Assembly: GCA_019633425.1 (NCBI GenBank)
Contig: WSUB01000080.1
Span: 1 to 64,000 of the forward strand
Source of the DNA: Tulasnella sp. 424
Lineage: Eukaryota; Basidiomycota; Agaricomycetes; Cantharellales; Tulasnellaceae
DNA length: 64,000 nucleotides
Direction of reading: 5' to 3'
Shown in pieces: positions 61,510-64,000 of the stretch. A program made the translations under genes and the position numbers. The first letter of the stretch is position 1; each line of letters opens with the position of its first letter. The notes under the pieces were generated by a model. The model did no database searches. It was not told the DNA's origin and saw only the letters and a list, made by a program, of their open reading frames with translations.

Positions 61510-63552
61510 ATGGAGCCTGCAATCATTTTACCGTCCAAGAAGTCGCTTCCTGTCAGCTCAATTGCCAACCCAAACATGGCTGACACCGTCAGTCCACAAC
61601 TCGCTGACAGCGGACGAAGTCCGACCCAGCCAGAAGCTCGCCAGCCAACCCGCATTGAGGAGGAAAAGGATAATGGTTCCTCGTCCGGGAAGGAGAAAGG
61701 AGCAAAGAATATGGAGCAGGGGCATGAAGAACTATTGAAGCCAGGGACGAAGAAGCAAGCCAAAATTCGGGCTTCCAAGGCCGCAGTCGCTACACAGCAA
61801 AGGGAGAGATACGAGCTAAGCATGAGGTTGGAGGAGGAGAAATTCTTCGCTTTCATGCAAGGAAGGCCCTTCGTCCCTGGAATGCAGTGTCGGGCGCTCG
61901 CGTCGGCGAAGAGGATCAATGATTTGGGAGCAGTGACGTATCCAGAGGGTATTCAGGCTCCTTCGAAGAAGTTGGAAGGAACTATACTGGGAGGAAGGTA
62001 TAAGTGAGTGGTCTTGCCACCAGAACAGTACTCGATGAAGCGTGTGGTAACTCCGAACTGTAGGTACGACCGCGAATTTCTGCTGCAGTTCAAGCTATTC
62101 TGCAGAGACAAGCCCCAGTTTTCCAGTAATCTTGACGGGCTTGGTGTCGAGCGTCCTCCTCCACTCGCTGAGAGCGACCTTTCACGTTTCCATTACGCGC
62201 AAGGCTCGATGGGCCGTTGGACTCAAAGGGCCGTTGGCGGTAGTGGCGGGCTCAATTCCGGCTCTCCGGGAGGAGTTGCTAGTCAGCTACCAACGAGATC
62301 GAGGACGAGGACTCCACGGGTAGATCCCAATAATATTCCACCTCCTCAACAGCAGCAGCCAGTACACGAAGCAACCTTCGGGAGCACCAAAGCAGCCGCC
62401 TCTTTGAGAGCATGCAAGAACCCCTGGACTCCCTGGTCAGTCGGCCGGAACAAGCGCACGCAGGGTCAGAATTCACTCGAGTTCACGGAGAGAAAGGTTC
62501 AAGCCCTGTTGAACAAATTGGCCTCAAAGAACTTTGATGCCATCTTGGGTCAAGTTCTCGGTCTGGCGAATACGTCCGAGGACGAGAAGAAAGGCCCCGT
62601 GCTGGACTTGATCGCCAAGTTGGTGCTCGAGCAGGCTTCCGAGACGCCGCTGTTTGTCGAAGTATTCGCGCGGTTTTCCAAGGAGATGACGGCGAAACTT
62701 CCAGCGGGTGTCCGGGACGGCAATATAAGGAATCCGGCTGGCAAGCCGATTGCCGGTGGTCAGTTGTTTCGCAAGTACCTGCTTGACAGGTGTAAGGAGG
62801 ACACGATGCGTAGTATGTCAGTTGTTCGAACCGGTCTATCCAATCCCAGCGCTCAGGACGACAAGGTTTCCGGAGTTCGTTTCGAGGATGAAGCCAACAA
62901 CAAAAAGCCCGCATTATTCTCCGATCAGTACTACATTATCTACAAGGCCAAGCGTCAAAGCCTCAATCTCACTCGTTTCACGGGAGAGTTGTTCAAAGTA
63001 CAGATGCTTACGGAGCGTATTATACACGAACTTATCAAGATACGCCTAGCTAAGATCAATAATCCTGAAACAGACGAAATCGAGATGCTGTGCATACTGG
63101 TGAAGACTGTCGGCCAAGAGCTGGACACCCCCAAAGCGAAAGGTCATATCAATATCTACTTTGAAAGGATGGCGAAGTTAGTGGATAGCAACAAATTACC
63201 GTCGAGGCTCAAGTTTATGCTGATGGTAAGAGGCACTCTACAATCCTTATTGCTGTGAGGTACTGATACCATCAAATCGTCCCTACAGGATGTCATGGAC
63301 CTCAGGAAACGCAATTGGGGCCCGAGGGAAAGGACTGCCCAACCTCGCGAGCAGGTAAGAAGCGTCCACAAAGAGCAACATCGTAAGGTTGGAGCTGATA
63401 TATTGGAGGTAAAGCAATCGCAAGGAACATCCCAAGAAAAACAAGACTCCAAGCCCGGGCGGAAATCCCGTCGCAAGAAATCGCCTTCTCGTATCGCTTC
63501 CACGAACAACGCTCCCTCAGCTTCCGAAAATAACAATAAAGGGGCAACTTGA
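61510..63552 (+). CDS. eIF4G-like MIF4G-domain protein 3 (intact eIF4E-binding motif)
   Basis: Exons are 61510-62003, 62064-63225, 63289-63354 and 63415-63552, giving 619 residues. Retaining the last intron (60 bp) keeps the frame and would give a slightly longer product. The N-terminal 165 residues are charged and Lys/Glu-rich, unlike the other copies. Residues 166-172 read YDREFLL, a canonical YxxxxL-phi eIF4E-binding motif, followed by RDKPQFSSNLDGLGVERPPP, TPWSVGRNKR and a MIF4G domain from about residue 308 (RKVQALLNKLASKNFDAI to DVMDLRKRNW). A basic tail (KSRRKKSPSR) ends it. This copy could in principle bridge eIF4E and eIF4A. It lacks the long eIF4G ends. An ATG after a short leader defines the start. 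Confidence 0.85.
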
Positions 63553-63569
63553 TAGCTACTTTACAAAGA

Positions 63570-63900
63570 AGGTGTTCGGAAGTACCTTTTGTCTCCGTGC
63601 CTGGTTTGCCTTTCGGGAGGTCGCCCGACACCTCTGCCACTCCCTCCAAGGCCCAAATACTGTTTATTTCAATGTAACGAGTTTATGTAAAGATGTAAAC
63701 TCAGCGAGATGTTGTGCGGTCTCTTATCTTGGTGTGCCGTGCACCTTAGGGGTGAGCCTATCCTGAGAAGGAGGACTCCTGATCCCGTCCCGATTTGGGA
63801 ACACCCTTTCTTGCGGCCGTTACTCGGGTGGACAGTCTCATATCCTGCATATATACCCCTAATGAAGACTACTTCTTCTCCTCCTCATAGTCGCCATAAT
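63570..63900 (+). repeat. 3' flank duplicated with the MIF4G gene (copy 2)
   Basis: This is the second copy of the flank at 59991-60370. After the shared CTCATATCCT the two diverge by small indels, but TCGCCATAATC recurs (60352 and 63890). Confidence 0.75.
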
Positions 63901-63913
63901 CTTCCTCTCAAAG

Positions 63914-64000
63914 ATGCACATTCCTCAGCCAGAAGAAGCAGAACCGTTCCATCCGTATTGGCAGCCACCGGTATCCCCAGACAAAATGCTCGAGGATGAA
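63914..64000 (+). CDS. Possible start of a further gene (cut by window edge)
   Basis: An ATG at 63914 opens a frame of 29 codons to the window end (MHIPQPEEAEPF, then a Pro-rich stretch with PYWQPP). It lies just after the duplicated flank, where the previous repeat has the SH3-linker region. With so little sequence the call is weak. It could equally be a non-coding part of the repeat. Confidence 0.25.
   Translation, partial: MHIPQPEEAEPFHPYWQPPVSPDKMLEDE

Overview
The window is nuclear DNA of a filamentous basidiomycete, most likely an Agaricomycete. Protein-coding genes are split by many 50-75 bp introns with GT-AG (occasionally GC-AG) borders and CTAAC/CTGAC-like branch sites. The gene set is fungal: an Ole1-type desaturase with a cytochrome b5 tail, a Bbc1/Aim3 actin-patch protein, a septin, a Zn2Cys6 factor, Irc3, Alg13 and the TFIIIC 90 kDa subunit. 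I found no rRNA, tRNA, CRISPR array or complete transposon. All gene models were spliced by hand from the sequence.

Layout. 1-8350: a head-to-tail array of a small four-exon gene in an almost exact 2.75 kb repeat (three complete copies, plus the last exon of a fourth at the left edge), followed by a decayed remnant near 9300-9600. 9865-14351: an Irc3-like mitochondrial DEAH helicase and an F-box-like protein (+). 14890-21515: a divergent septin and a large Gln/His/Ser-rich Zn2Cys6 regulator (-). 21516-27937: a 6.4 kb stretch without a convincing gene, upstream of the regulator. 27938-34547: a two-helix membrane protein (-), a short-chain dehydrogenase (+), a gene built around a retrotransposon Gag-like domain (-) and ALG13 (+). 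34832-39825: two older, inverted copies of the small four-exon family flanking the OLE1-type desaturase (all -). 40583-50099: the TFIIIC 90 kDa subunit and a BBC1/AIM3-like gene (+), the latter with a puzzling 1.5 kb in-frame segment.

50990-64000 is an accessory block. It holds an unrecognised coiled-coil gene, three complete genes carrying the eIF4G MIF4G domain, a decayed 5' copy between the first and second, an SH3-encoding chimeric gene between the second and third, and the start of a possible further gene at the right edge. The MIF4G genes keep the eIF4G core but have unrelated N-termini and no recognisable eIF4G C-terminal region. A canonical eIF4E-binding motif survives in only one. 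This array, a local family of truncated and reshuffled eIF4G-like proteins, is the strongest candidate for an undescribed system.

Most remaining genes are housekeeping singletons with no operon-like logic. The themes that tie the window together are local duplication (two separate gene families) and co-option of foreign domains (Gag, SH3).
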